Shown here piece after piece: positions 7,390 through 15,449 of a stretch of 42,948 bases of DNA; position 1 is the first letter of the stretch; every line of letters starts with the position of its first letter. The notes beneath the pieces are model-generated. The model made no database searches and was not told the origin of the DNA. It saw nothing but the letters and a program-made list of their open reading frames with translations. Source of the stretch: Streptococcus massiliensis DSM 18628 (GTDB taxonomy: Bacteria > Bacillota > Bacilli > Lactobacillales > Streptococcaceae); contig NZ_KB904366.1 in assembly GCF_000380065.1 (NCBI RefSeq), forward strand, positions 1-42,948. The letters run 5' to 3'. Made by a program: the position numbers and the translations under genes.

Positions 7390-7608
7390 TCACCTCTTAA
7401 TATCCATTATAACGGAAATTTTTGAAAATTTCCATTCAAAAGGATATTTTTGAAAATCAAGGTTGGGAAGGCGATTGTCATAAATACCGCCCAAAATCCG
7501 CCCTTTATAATACAGAATGTACTCGCTCATCATCGCGCGATAGCTAATCTCCTCTAAATCTGCCAACTGCTCCAAAACAAACTCTAAATATTTCTTACTT
7601 GATGCCAC
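7390..7608 (-). pseudogene. Truncated TfoX/Sxy-family gene
   Basis: The first ~46 codons match TfoX N-terminal domain proteins: ASSKKYLEFVLEQLADLEEI, then MSEYILYYKGRILGGIYDNRL. In intact homologues the domain continues for about 50 more residues. Here the frame runs into the satD promoter and reads PNLDFQKYPFEWKFS before a stop overlapping the satD ribosome-binding region. The second half has therefore probably been deleted, with the junction near 7464. The GTG at 7608 is preferred over the GTG at 7614 because AGGAGG is properly spaced to it. A TGTTATAAT promoter at about 7631-7639 still drives it. Confidence 0.7.
7406..7433 (-). promoter_or_regulatory. satD promoter containing a 20-bp palindrome
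   Basis: The -10 TATAAT is at 7406-7411 on the minus strand. Two bases upstream lies the perfect palindrome GGAAATTTT-TG-AAAATTTCC (7414-7433), which fills the spacer and the -35 position, the classic place for a repressor operator. Confidence 0.6.
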
Positions 7609-7660
7609 AGCCACCTCCTATTTCCTCTTATTATAACAAAATCGAAAAAAACTTTCTGAG

Positions 7661-7689
7661 AAAAAGAGGCTGGAATTCTCCAACCTCTT
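7661..7689 (-). terminator. Hairpin terminator upstream of tfoX remnant
   Basis: AGAGG-T-TGGA / TCCA-GCCTCT arms with an A/T loop, followed on the minus strand by TTTTT. It would end transcripts arriving from the leucine operon and its 3' repeat. Confidence 0.7.
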
Positions 7690-8012
7690 GTCTGCTAATA
7701 CCTTTGGTGTTTTGGAATTGAATTCGGGCTTCAGCGAGGAAAGCTCGGGCAGTACTCTCGTTTTCCGACATTTCAAAATCAAAACGATAATTTTTGATTT
7801 TGAAATTAGTGTAGAGACTAGAAAAGGCACCTCGTGCTTTTCGTTCTGAGACAGTAGCTTTAGCTACTAGTCGCAGATGTCTCTGCTAACGGCTTTGTAT
7901 CTTATAACTGAACTCGGGCTAAAAGCTCGGAATTTAGATAAACTTTCCTAGGTTCATGGAACCGTCGTCAAGTTTCCTAAAATTCTGTCGCTTTTTATAC
8001 GCCCTCGTATCT
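7690..8012. repeat. Gene-free stretch holding copy A of a dispersed repeat
   Basis: About 7855-8012 is clearly related to 32672-32845. Shared blocks include CTAGTCGCAGATGTCTCTGC, TTGTATCTTAT, AACTGAACTCG, TTCCTAGG and CTCGTATCTT/CTCATATCTT. It starts directly at the stop codon of the Sua5-like gene. The left part (7690-7855) has no second copy here. Its minus strand is open and reads SERKARGAF...FRFDFEMSENE-like peptides, but it has no start or ribosome-binding site, so I do not call a gene. Confidence 0.6.
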
Positions 8013-8792
8013 TTAATAATATTCTCCTTGGCGGTAGTCCCAAGAGTTGAAGGTATCCGACAGGTGCATCATGATTTTGTCGATGTCCAAGCCTTTACGG
8101 ATAACCACTGGGCATGGGCTAATGGAACGCTGTCCTTCTTGCTCGGGAATGAGCTTGCCGTCCTTGTCCACCATAGAAACCATAACCCCTTGCTCATAGC
8201 GGGTTTCAATCGTCTTGTCAGGCTGGATAGAGGCTACATAGTCATCGGCTTCAAGCACCAAATCCACAGCATTTTCAATGCGTTCGCCAATTCCTTCAAC
8301 CTTCCCGCGGTTTCCTTTTCCTGACGGATTGGCTGAGGAAGCGTAAACCATTTTGCCTTCTTCCCAGAGCTTAGCCGCCAGCTGCTCGCCAGCCAGACCA
8401 AACTTGATAACAAAACAGCTCGTACCACGCACATCAGTCATCAGCTCCTCACGCCCGTCACCGTAGGCCTTGAGCTTGTCCATAGCCTCAGACTTCCAAG
8501 GCAGAATGCAGCCCAGCAAGATATCCTCATCCCAGTGCTTTTGGTAAAAGGCTTCGATTTCTGGCGTTAATTGAGCCAGAGCGCGCAGCTCGTCCATGCT
8601 ACCGCAGAGCACAACACCCGGCTTGTTGCGATTGCGTGATTTGGCTTCAAATTTCCGTTCAAGCCCAGCACGGTCGCTAGTCATGATAATGTAGCCGACC
8701 TTAGTCGGGCAGACGATACAGCCCCCTTGACCTTGAAGAATTTCTAATCCTTCTTGTGAGAGTTGGCGGTTCCATTGAATGTGTTTTGTCAT
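8013..8792 (-). CDS. Sua5/YciO/YrdC family protein at the end of the leucine operon
   Basis: A 259-residue protein of the family that includes threonylcarbamoyl-AMP synthases for tRNA t6A37. Visible motifs are the N-terminal TKVGYIIMTSDRAGLERKFE, the basic KSRNRNKPGVV and SSANPSGKGN, corresponding to the family's Lys/Arg and SxN nucleotide-binding residues. It is probably a paralogue rather than the housekeeping enzyme, because it lies 24 bases after leuD as the last gene of the leucine operon. Substrate unproven. A dispersed repeat begins at its stop codon. Confidence 0.8.
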   Translation of the reverse strand: MTKHIQWNRQLSQEGLEILQGQGGCIVCPTKVGYIIMTSDRAGLERKFEAKSRNRNKPGVVLCGSMDELRALAQLTPEIEAFYQKHWDEDILLGCILPWKSEAMDKLKAYGDGREELMTDVRGTSCFVIKFGLAGEQLAAKLWEEGKMVYASSANPSGKGNRGKVEGIGERIENAVDLVLEADDYVASIQPDKTIETRYEQGVMVSMVDKDGKLIPEQEGQRSISPCPVVIRKGLDIDKIMMHLSDTFNSWDYRQGEYY

Positions 8793-8816
8793 GATAGGTT
8801 TCCTTTTCTAAAATTC

Positions 8817-9416
8817 TTATTTTTCCTCTTGCCAATAGGCAGGGCGATGTTTTTCGTATTCTGTAATTAAGTCTTCATATTGAAGCGTGATGCCAATATC
8901 GTCTAAACCGTTGAGGAGCTTGTGCTTCCATTCGCCGTCAATATCGAAAGAAAATTCTCCGACTGGCGAAAAAATTTTTTGCTGCTCCAAGTCAACGGTT
9001 AGCTGGTCAGTAGGTACTAGTTTGGCTAATTTTTGCCGCACGTCCAGCGGTTGAACAATCGGCAGCATGCCGTTGTTCAGCTCGTTATTGTAATGAATAT
9101 CTCCAAAAGAGCCTGCAATGACGACCTTGAAGCCGTAGTCTGCTAGCGCCCAAGCCGCGTGTTCCCGCGAAGAACCTGCTCCAAAATTATCACCCGTGAT
9201 GAGAATGGTTGCTTTTCGGTACGGTGCTTGGTTGAAGATAAAATCTGGATTTTCCGTGTAGCGGTTGTCCACATAGCGCCAAGCGTACATGAGGTACTTG
9301 CCAAAGCCCTTCTTGTCAATCAGCTTGAGAAACTGCTTGGGCAAAATCTGGTCGGTGTCAATATTGTCGTTCATGAGGGGGACGGTCGTTCCCGTGTAAA
9401 TCGTGAATTTTTCCAT
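8817..9416 (-). CDS. leuD: 3-isopropylmalate dehydratase small subunit
   Basis: Swivel-domain subunit of isopropylmalate isomerase, which interconverts 2- and 3-isopropylmalate in leucine synthesis together with LeuC. The 199-residue protein has the family blocks [35 protein letters not shown] and NNGMLPI. A longer ORF start runs back into leuC; the ATG at 9416 matches the known [14 protein letters not shown] start and lies 10 bases after the leuC stop. Fourth biosynthetic gene of the operon. Confidence 0.96.
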   Translation of the reverse strand: MEKFTIYTGTTVPLMNDNIDTDQILPKQFLKLIDKKGFGKYLMYAWRYVDNRYTENPDFIFNQAPYRKATILITGDNFGAGSSREHAAWALADYGFKVVIAGSFGDIHYNNELNNGMLPIVQPLDVRQKLAKLVPTDQLTVDLEQQKIFSPVGEFSFDIDGEWKHKLLNGLDDIGITLQYEDLITEYEKHRPAYWQEEK

Positions 9417-9426
9417 AGGCTGCCCT

Positions 9427-10809
9427 CTACTGTGCTTCAGGCATCTGGCGCACGTCCACGAAACGTCCTGCAATGGCGGCTGCGGCTGCCATGGCGGGGC
9501 TACAGAGGTGCGTTTTGGCACCGAAGCCCTGGCGGTCTTCAAAATTCCGATTGCTGGTTGACGCGCAATGCACGCCGTCAGGCACCTTGTCAGGGTTCAT
9601 TCCCAGGCACATGGAGCAGCCAGGGTCGCGCCACTCAAAACCTGCGTCCATGAAAATCTTGTCCAGCCCCATACGTTCAGCGGCTCGCTTAACAGGGCGC
9701 GAGCCCGGCACAACGATAGCTGTCAGATTGGGCGCAATGTGTTTGCCCTTGACAAATCGCGCTGCCAGCTGCAAATCGCTGAGGCGAGCGTTGGTGCAAG
9801 AACCTATGAAAATATATCCTAGGTCAATATCTTCTGGCTTTTGCCCCGGCTCCATATCCATGTAGCGGTAGGCACGCTCATCATTCATATCGCGAATTTC
9901 TGGGAAGGCGTCATTAAACTCGACTCCCATAGAAGGGTTGGTTCCCCAAGTCACCATAGGTGCTAACTCGCTGACATCGATGCGGATGACCTTATCATAG
10001 ACAGCGTCCTCATCACTAACCAAGGTCTTCCAGTCGGCAACTGCCGCTTCAAAATCACGCGGTGCATTTTCCCGACCACGAACATAGTCAAACGTCTTTT
10101 GGTCAGGGTTCATGATGCCCATTTTTGAGCCGAACTCAATCGACATATTGCAAATGGTCATGCGCTCTTCCATGGTCAAGTGGCTAATCGCATCCCCTCG
10201 GTATTCAACTACATAGCCGACCCCAGCTCCAACACCATAGCGAGCAATCAAGGCAAGAATAAAGTCCTTGGAATAAACACCCTTGGGCGGCGCTCCTACA
10301 AACTCAACCAGCATTTTCTTGGGCTTGACCTGCCAAATCGTCTGGGTGGCAAAGACGTGCTCCACCTCACTGGTCCCAATCCCAAAAGCAATGGCTCCAA
10401 AAGCGCCGTGGGTCGCTGTGTGGCTGTCGCCGCAAACGATAAATTTGCCCGGCTGGGTCTTGCCCGTTTCCGGCCCGACCATATGGACAATGCCCTGTAA
10501 CTCGGAGCCGTGAGCGGCATGCTCAATGCCAAATTCCTTAACATTGTCCGACAGCTTGTCAATCTGAGCCTTGGAAATCACATCGCGAATGTCGTAAATA
10601 TTGACCGTAGGGACATTGTGGTCAAAGGTTCCGTAGGTCAAATCGGGTCGCCTAACCTTGCGTCCCGCATCGCGCAAGCCTTGGAAAGCCTGAGGACTGG
10701 TTACTTCGTGAATATAATGCTGGTCTACATACATCAGCTGGGGCTCGCCTTCCTTGCCATAAACCACATGGCGCTCCCATAATTTATCAAAAATCGATTT
10801 TCCACTCAT
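9427..10809 (-). CDS. leuC: 3-isopropylmalate dehydratase large subunit
   Basis: Aconitase-type subunit carrying the [4Fe-4S] cluster, 460 residues. Cluster ligands are visible in [13 protein letters not shown] and in [13 protein letters not shown]. The active-site block [20 protein letters not shown] is intact. It pairs with leuD, 10 bases downstream, and follows the DUF1294 gene by one base. Confidence 0.97.
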   Translation of the reverse strand: MSGKSIFDKLWERHVVYGKEGEPQLMYVDQHYIHEVTSPQAFQGLRDAGRKVRRPDLTYGTFDHNVPTVNIYDIRDVISKAQIDKLSDNVKEFGIEHAAHGSELQGIVHMVGPETGKTQPGKFIVCGDSHTATHGAFGAIAFGIGTSEVEHVFATQTIWQVKPKKMLVEFVGAPPKGVYSKDFILALIARYGVGAGVGYVVEYRGDAISHLTMEERMTICNMSIEFGSKMGIMNPDQKTFDYVRGRENAPRDFEAAVADWKTLVSDEDAVYDKVIRIDVSELAPMVTWGTNPSMGVEFNDAFPEIRDMNDERAYRYMDMEPGQKPEDIDLGYIFIGSCTNARLSDLQLAARFVKGKHIAPNLTAIVVPGSRPVKRAAERMGLDKIFMDAGFEWRDPGCSMCLGMNPDKVPDGVHCASTSNRNFEDRQGFGAKTHLCSPAMAAAAAIAGRFVDVRQMPEAQ

Positions 10810-10810
10810 C

Positions 10811-11077
10811 TTAGCTTCTCCAAATGTAATAAATAAGTGCTAGCTCAAGCACCATGCCAAGTAGCCAGGTGCACCAAAAGTACCATTTTCTCGTTTTGTG
10901 ATGAAAATATTTCCCGGCTAACAAGGCTGCTAAACCTGCACCACACAGGGCACTGAGGAGCAAAGTCCGCTCTGAAATCCGGTACTTCTTTCGCCTCGCT
11001 CTTTGCTTGTCCAACCCATAGAGGGCAAAAACCATGACATTCCAGACCAAGACTAGTCCAATCCATATCCATTTCAT
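10811..11077 (-). CDS. DUF1294 small membrane protein inserted in the leucine operon
   Basis: An 88-residue protein with the DUF1294 pattern [20 protein letters not shown] and [10 protein letters not shown], plus three hydrophobic segments (about 3-20, 40-56, 66-85). Function unknown. It overlaps leuB by four bases (ATGA) and ends one base before leuC, so it is translated within the leu operon. I recall the same insertion in other oral streptococci. A leucine-related role is possible but unsupported beyond position. Confidence 0.8.
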   Translation of the reverse strand: MKWIWIGLVLVWNVMVFALYGLDKQRARRKKYRISERTLLLSALCGAGLAALLAGKYFHHKTRKWYFWCTWLLGMVLELALIYYIWRS

Positions 11078-12111
11078 AAATTGCTTATAACTGCCTCCGT
11101 CATTTCTGTCGTGCTGGCTGTGCCGCCCAAGTCTCTGGTTAAAATCCCTTGGGCAAAGGTTGCGGCAACTGCTCGCTCTATGCTTTCAGCGGCTTGATAT
11201 TCCGCAAAGCTGTCGCGCAACATCATGGCAATGGATAAAATCATGCTGACTGGATTTGCCAGACCTTGACCTGCAATATCAGGTGCCGAGCCGTGAATGG
11301 GCTCGTAGAGACTAGGTCCATTTCCCGAATGGCTAGCCGAAGGCATGACCCCCAAGGTGCCCGAGAGAACGCTGGCTTCATCGGACAAAATATCGCCGAA
11401 GAGATTTTCCGTCACCAAGACATCAAATTTGGCTGGATTGGTAATCATGAGCATGGCTGCGCTGTCCACCAACTGGTGCTCCAAGGTCACATCGGGGTAA
11501 TCCTGCGCGACTTCTTCTGCCACGCGCCGCCAGAGTTTGGACGTCGCCAGCACATTTTGCTTGTCAATGCTGGTCACGCGCTTCCGCCGAGTCCGCGCCA
11601 GCTCAAAAGCCTGCCGCACAATCCGCTCAATTTCTCGGTAGCTGTAGTCGTTGATGTCCCGCGCAGCATTGTTTTCCAAGAGATGCTGACCGAAATAAAT
11701 CCCGCCAGTCAGCTCGCGCACAACGACAAAGTCCACACCCGCAATCCGCTCTGCCTTTAAGGGCGACAAATGCTTGAGCGCATCAAAAATTTTGACCGGG
11801 CGAATATTGGCAAAGAGCCCGAGCTCCCGCCGCAAAGCCAGAAGCCCCACTTCTGGACGCACAGGCGCCTCGTCATACTGAGGTGCCCCAATCGCTGCTA
11901 GCAAAATAGCATCCGCCTGCTGAGCTGCTGCCAAAGTTGCTTCTGGCAAAGGATGCCCGCAAGCGTCAATTCCTGCACCACCAAAGGGCAAAGCCTCTAC
12001 TTGATAGTCAAAAGCCACTTTCTCTGCCACCGCAGCTAGAACCTGCAAGCCCGCAGCCATAATCTCAGGACCGATACCGTCGCCTGCCAGCGCTACAATT
12101 TTTTTCGTCAT
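11074..12111 (-). CDS. leuB: 3-isopropylmalate dehydrogenase
   Basis: Oxidatively decarboxylates 3-isopropylmalate to 2-ketoisocaproate with NAD+. The 345-residue protein has the family motifs LAGDGIGPEIM, VVRELTGGIYFG, VTENLFGDILSDEASVLSG and the NAD loop EPIHGSAPDIAGQGLANP. It starts 12 bases after the leuA stop and overlaps DUF1294 by four bases. Confidence 0.97.
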   Translation of the reverse strand: MTKKIVALAGDGIGPEIMAAGLQVLAAVAEKVAFDYQVEALPFGGAGIDACGHPLPEATLAAAQQADAILLAAIGAPQYDEAPVRPEVGLLALRRELGLFANIRPVKIFDALKHLSPLKAERIAGVDFVVVRELTGGIYFGQHLLENNAARDINDYSYREIERIVRQAFELARTRRKRVTSIDKQNVLATSKLWRRVAEEVAQDYPDVTLEHQLVDSAAMLMITNPAKFDVLVTENLFGDILSDEASVLSGTLGVMPSASHSGNGPSLYEPIHGSAPDIAGQGLANPVSMILSIAMMLRDSFAEYQAAESIERAVAATFAQGILTRDLGGTASTTEMTEAVISNL

Positions 12112-12123
12112 CTTTGTCTCTTT

Positions 12124-13689
12124 CTAATCATTGCTTGGGAGGTCGCGATAAGACAAGCCCCGCCCGATTTGGCCGTCATTTTCCTTTTGGACAAAGGCAT
12201 TGGCGTGAATATAGGCAATGGCGCTAGCTTTCAAAACGTCAAAGTCCAGACCAGAAGCGTTGAAAATCGTGTCCGTATCCACATTTTCAACGGCAACCAG
12301 AACCCGCGCTTGCGAGTCGATACCGTCCGTCACCGCCTCAATATTGTAGGACAGCAATTTGACCTGCTGCTGGAAAAATTGGTCAATGGCATTGAAAATC
12401 GCCTCAACACTTCCTTGTCCTTCCGCCACGCATTCGACCGTCTCACCGCTCTCATTGACCAGCCGCACACTGGCAGTAATGGTCTTGTCTTCATTGGTCA
12501 CCAAGAGTAAGTCGTCAAAGTGGAAACCTTCTGGATTTTCGATGACCACTCCTGCGACCAAGGCACGAATATCGGCGTCAGTAACCTGCTCTTTCTTATC
12601 CGCCAAGGCCTTGAAGCGAGCAAAGAGTTGAGCCAGTTCACTTTCTTCAAAGTCCAGCGCCAAATCTTTGAGCTTTTCGACAAAGGCATGGCGACCAGAT
12701 AGCTTGCCCAGCGGTAAGGAGTTGCTTTTGACCCCGACCAATTCTGGCGTGATGATTTCATAGGTCAATGGATTTTTTAGCACGCCGTCTTGGTGAATGC
12801 CCGATTCGTGAGAGAAGGCATTGCCTCCGACCACAGCTTTATTTTTGGGAACAGCAATCCCTGAAAAACGCGAAATGAGTTCAGAAGTGTTCATGGTTTC
12901 TGCTAAGTTGAGGTCTGTCTCCACTTGGTAATAATCCGAGCGAATGTTGAGCGCGACAGCTACTTCTTCCAAGGCCGCATTTCCCGCCCGCTCACCGATA
13001 CCGTTAATCGTGCCTTCCACGCGCCCAGCTCCATTTTTAACAGCCGCTAAGCTATTTGCCACCGCCATACCAAGGTCATCATGGCAATGCGGGCTGTAGA
13101 TAATCTCGCGGTCGGTCTTGACATGGTCAATCAAGTACTTGAAAATCTGACCAAAGGCTTCTGGCGTAGTAAAGCCGACCGTATCAGGGATATTGATGTA
13201 GCTAGCTCCTGCGTCCACCGCCGTCTGGACGACCTCCAGAAGAAAATCCAACTCTGTACGTGTCGCATCTTCCGGAGAAAATTCCACAATGTCAAACTTA
13301 GAACGTGCGTAAGACACATGCTCTTTAATGGCTGCCAGAATTTCTTCCTTGGACTTTTTCAGCTTGTACTCTCGGTGAATGGGGCTGGTTGCGATAAAAA
13401 CGTGAATTTGAGGAAATTTCGCTTCCTTGAGCGCCTCATAGCAAGCGTCAATGTCTGATTTGACCGAGCGCGCTAATCCTGTCACCGAAGCCCGCTCCAT
13501 TGACTTAGCAATAGCTTCTACCGCCGCAAAAGAATCTGGACTAGCAGCAGGAAAACCTGCCTCTATAGCGGAAATTCCCCATTTCTCTAGTTGCTTTGCT
13601 ATGGCGACCTTTTCTCTGACCGAAAAATTAACTCCCGGCGTCTGCTCACCGTCCCGAAGGCTGGTATCTAAAAATTCAACTTTACGCAT
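12124..13689 (-). CDS. leuA: 2-isopropylmalate synthase
   Basis: First committed step of leucine synthesis, condensing acetyl-CoA with 2-ketoisovalerate. At 521 residues it has the HMGL-like TIM barrel with [12 protein letters not shown] (start), [15 protein letters not shown] and [13 protein letters not shown] (metal/active site), then a C-terminal LeuA regulatory domain (about 390-505) that normally binds leucine for feedback inhibition. ATG 13689 is chosen because AAAGGAG lies seven bases upstream; the longer ORF start overlaps that site. Transcription is probably controlled by the upstream leader. Confidence 0.97.
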   Translation of the reverse strand: MRKVEFLDTSLRDGEQTPGVNFSVREKVAIAKQLEKWGISAIEAGFPAASPDSFAAVEAIAKSMERASVTGLARSVKSDIDACYEALKEAKFPQIHVFIATSPIHREYKLKKSKEEILAAIKEHVSYARSKFDIVEFSPEDATRTELDFLLEVVQTAVDAGASYINIPDTVGFTTPEAFGQIFKYLIDHVKTDREIIYSPHCHDDLGMAVANSLAAVKNGAGRVEGTINGIGERAGNAALEEVAVALNIRSDYYQVETDLNLAETMNTSELISRFSGIAVPKNKAVVGGNAFSHESGIHQDGVLKNPLTYEIITPELVGVKSNSLPLGKLSGRHAFVEKLKDLALDFEESELAQLFARFKALADKKEQVTDADIRALVAGVVIENPEGFHFDDLLLVTNEDKTITASVRLVNESGETVECVAEGQGSVEAIFNAIDQFFQQQVKLLSYNIEAVTDGIDSQARVLVAVENVDTDTIFNASGLDFDVLKASAIAYIHANAFVQKENDGQIGRGLSYRDLPSND

Positions 13690-13721
13690 GAATGAACTCC
13701 TTTTCTGCAAGTTGGTAAAAT

Positions 13722-13753
13722 AAAAAACATCTCGCGAACCAGCGAGATGTTTT
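13722..13753 (-). terminator. Attenuator terminator before leuA
   Basis: Minus-strand hairpin ACATCTCGC / GCGAGATGT with a six-base loop, followed by a T-rich tract (TTTTTTATTTT), 33 bases before leuA. An upstream GCGGG (complement at 13763-13767) can pair with CTCGC in the first arm, offering a possible antiterminator. Confidence 0.8.
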
Positions 13754-13780
13754 GATTACTCCCGCTTGGTAAGCCAAACA

Positions 13781-13804
13781 GGACTAATGCTTCTGCATTA
13801 GTCC
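13781..13804 (-). promoter_or_regulatory. Leader hairpin spanning the leu leader-peptide stop codon
   Basis: A perfect ten-base stem GGACTAATGC / GCATTAGTCC with a four-base loop. The stop codon of the leader peptide (13798-13800) lies in its 5' arm, so a ribosome finishing the peptide would disrupt it. Separate arms AGCCAAAC / GTTTGGCT (13772-13779 and 13852-13859) bracket the leader ORF and can close a larger structure. Confidence 0.7.
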
Positions 13805-13851
13805 GAGTAAATCAACAACAAGTTAAATTGGTAAAACTTCATTGTAGACAT
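13798..13851 (-). CDS. leu operon leader peptide (17 residues, three consecutive Leu codons)
   Basis: The ORF encodes MSTMKFYQFNLLLIYSD, with TTG-TTG-TTG near its end, directly before the leader hairpin. AAGGAG lies 12 bases upstream, which is long spacing; an internal ATG is at 13842. The promoter, Leu-rich peptide, competing hairpins and terminator ahead of leuA form the standard layout of ribosome-stalling attenuation. I infer that leucine starvation stalls the ribosome at the Leu codons and allows read-through. Confidence 0.7.
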   Translation of the reverse strand: MSTMKFYQFNLLLIYSD

Positions 13852-13887
13852 GTTTGGCTATTTCTCCTTCGATGTTTATTGCTTAGT

Positions 13888-13916
13888 ATTCTATCACAGT
13901 AAAAAATAAATGTCAA
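13888..13916 (-). promoter_or_regulatory. leu operon promoter
   Basis: TTGACA at 13911-13916, exactly 17 bases, TAGAAT at 13888-13893, with an extended -10 TG. Predicted transcription start is near 13881, about 30 bases before the leader peptide. Apart from this and the attenuator, the 13690-13947 interval holds no gene. Confidence 0.85.
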
Positions 13917-13947
13917 CAAAAAATCAAATTTTTCTGAAAATTTCGTC

Positions 13948-14646
13948 TTATTTTTCTTTTTTCAAACTCATAGCTTTTTTAAAGCCCACATACTGGCTAA
14001 TTCTAAAGACGATAAAAGCAAAAAGAATGACTGCAACAATCCAAATCGTTTTTAAAATATAAAATTGGATCAGATAAGTCGACACAATGGCTCCTATAAT
14101 AAAACTAGTCAATAAAGCCACAAAAAATAAGCCTTCTTGGAAATATTTTTTCTCTTTCATACGAACATAATTACCAAATGCCATCATGGTTTTCTTAATA
14201 TTTCCCGTCATAAAAGAATTATTGTAAACAATACCATCTACTTCGCCAAAAGCCGTTGCTACAACTCCCATGCAAAAAGCGATCGGAGGCACAATGAATA
14301 TATTGGGCACTGTGCTAGGAAGACAGCCAGTCACTGCGCAAGCAAGCATCAGCGGTACGATGCTAGCAACACGCCAGATGGATTGCTCAAAAAAGCTTTT
14401 AAAGATGGTAATCAGAAAAATCCCTAACATAAAAGCCAACATGGTCGCCAGCTTCACCTCAATTTCTCCTGTACTACGGTGAATGAGCTCAACTGACAAA
14501 AAGACAACATTTCCCGTCTGCCCAGCAACTAAAGTGCCACCGCGTTCAATAAAGGTGTAAGCATCAATAAAACCCGCACAAAAGGTCAAGAGGCAGGCAA
14601 AAAATTTCGAGCGAGAGTGAAATTCTCTTTTTACTATAGACTTCAT
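13948..14646 (-). CDS. DUF1275 (YoaK-like) membrane protein
   Basis: A 232-residue protein with five to six membrane segments and the DUF1275 N-terminal pattern FLTFCAGFIDAYTFI-like (LLTFCAGFIDAYTFIERGGT), then AGQTGNVVFLSVEL and NNSFMTGNIKKTMMAFGNYV. The family's substrate is unknown. It is encoded 43 bases downstream of udk with a weak TAGGTAAC ribosome-binding site, so it may be co-transcribed with udk. Confidence 0.85.
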   Translation of the reverse strand: MKSIVKREFHSRSKFFACLLTFCAGFIDAYTFIERGGTLVAGQTGNVVFLSVELIHRSTGEIEVKLATMLAFMLGIFLITIFKSFFEQSIWRVASIVPLMLACAVTGCLPSTVPNIFIVPPIAFCMGVVATAFGEVDGIVYNNSFMTGNIKKTMMAFGNYVRMKEKKYFQEGLFFVALLTSFIIGAIVSTYLIQFYILKTIWIVAVILFAFIVFRISQYVGFKKAMSLKKEK

Positions 14647-14689
14647 TTGTTACCTAAAAAGTCCAGCACCACACCAGACTTCCTTTCTT

Positions 14690-15322
14690 CTATTCTCTTG
14701 CCTCTTTCAGTATTTTTTCGATCTTCGTTGTAATCAAATCAATCGCTACTTTGTTGCTGACCCCTTCTGGAATGATGACATCCGCATAACGCTTGGTTGG
14801 CTCGATAAACTGATGATACATGGGCTTAACCACACCCAGATACTGCTCAATCACGCTATCTAGGCTCCGCCCACGCTCTTCCATATCCCGCTTAATCCGC
14901 CGAATAATCCGCACATCATCATCCGTATCAACAAAAATCTTGATGTCCATTAAATCGCGCAAGCGCTTATCTTCCAAGACCAAAATCCCCTCAACGATAA
15001 AAACGTCCTGCGGCTCCTGCCGATAGGTTTTGTTGCTGCGCGTATGCGCCGTATAGTCATAAGTCGGAATATCCACAGGGCGCCCCGCCAAAAGTTCCTG
15101 GATTTGCTCAATCATCAGGTCTGTGTCAAAGGCAAAAGGGTGGTCATAATTGGTCTGAATCCGCTCCTCAAAGGTCAAGTGCGACTGGTCTTTATAGTAA
15201 GAATCGTGCTCAATCATGGCAATCTTTTCATTGGGAAAATTGGACAAAATTGCCCGTGAAACACTGGTCTTGCCACCACCAGAACCACCTGTCACTCCAA
15301 TAATAATCGGTCTATTTTGCAT
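14690..15322 (-). CDS. udk: Uridine kinase
   Basis: Phosphorylates uridine and cytidine to UMP/CMP in pyrimidine salvage. The 210-residue P-loop kinase shows Walker [13 protein letters not shown] (9-20), the substrate block [19 protein letters not shown] and [12 protein letters not shown], and the lid [16 protein letters not shown]. Length is normal. GGAGTG lies before ATG 15322. Confidence 0.96.
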   Translation of the reverse strand: MQNRPIIIGVTGGSGGGKTSVSRAILSNFPNEKIAMIEHDSYYKDQSHLTFEERIQTNYDHPFAFDTDLMIEQIQELLAGRPVDIPTYDYTAHTRSNKTYRQEPQDVFIVEGILVLEDKRLRDLMDIKIFVDTDDDVRIIRRIKRDMEERGRSLDSVIEQYLGVVKPMYHQFIEPTKRYADVIIPEGVSNKVAIDLITTKIEKILKEARE

Positions 15323-15365
15323 CGTTCACTCCATTATTTGTTGTCTTACCTATTTTACCCTAAAT

Positions 15366-15374
15366 CATGATATA
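15366..15374 (+). promoter_or_regulatory. Extended -10 promoter of the oxidoreductase-helicase unit
   Basis: TGATATAATG contains an extended -10 (TGA-TATAAT). It lies in the 120-base divergent gap between udk and the plus-strand unit, about 70 bases before the oxidoreductase start. Confidence 0.55.
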
Positions 15375-15398
15375 ATGAAAGAGGCAAAAAGGATTAAA

Positions 15399-15449
15399 AT
15401 GAAATTTTGTCCTTCATCTGACAAATTAGAAATGAGGATACTATGCTAA
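15399..15449 (+). CDS. Upstream ORF (16 residues) overlapping the oxidoreductase start
   Basis: An AAGGA ribosome-binding site with five-base spacing precedes an ATG encoding MKFCPSSDKLEMRILC. The stop overlaps the oxidoreductase start (ATGCTAA), so ribosomes could pass from one to the other. Its peptide resembles nothing I know. It may serve only for translational coupling. Confidence 0.4.
   Translation: MKFCPSSDKLEMRILC

Noticed and set aside
7690-7855. Open minus-strand frame with SERKARGAF...FRFDFEMSENE-like peptide
   Set aside because: No start, ribosome-binding site or recognised homologue; likely part of repeat or decayed DNA.
9159-9653. 164-residue plus-strand ORF
   Set aside because: Antisense to leuD/leuC and rich in Arg/Trp, as expected from an out-of-frame translation.
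13722-13916. T-box riboswitch for leuA
   Set aside because: No GGTGGNACCGCG-type core is present; the leader peptide and hairpins explain the region better.
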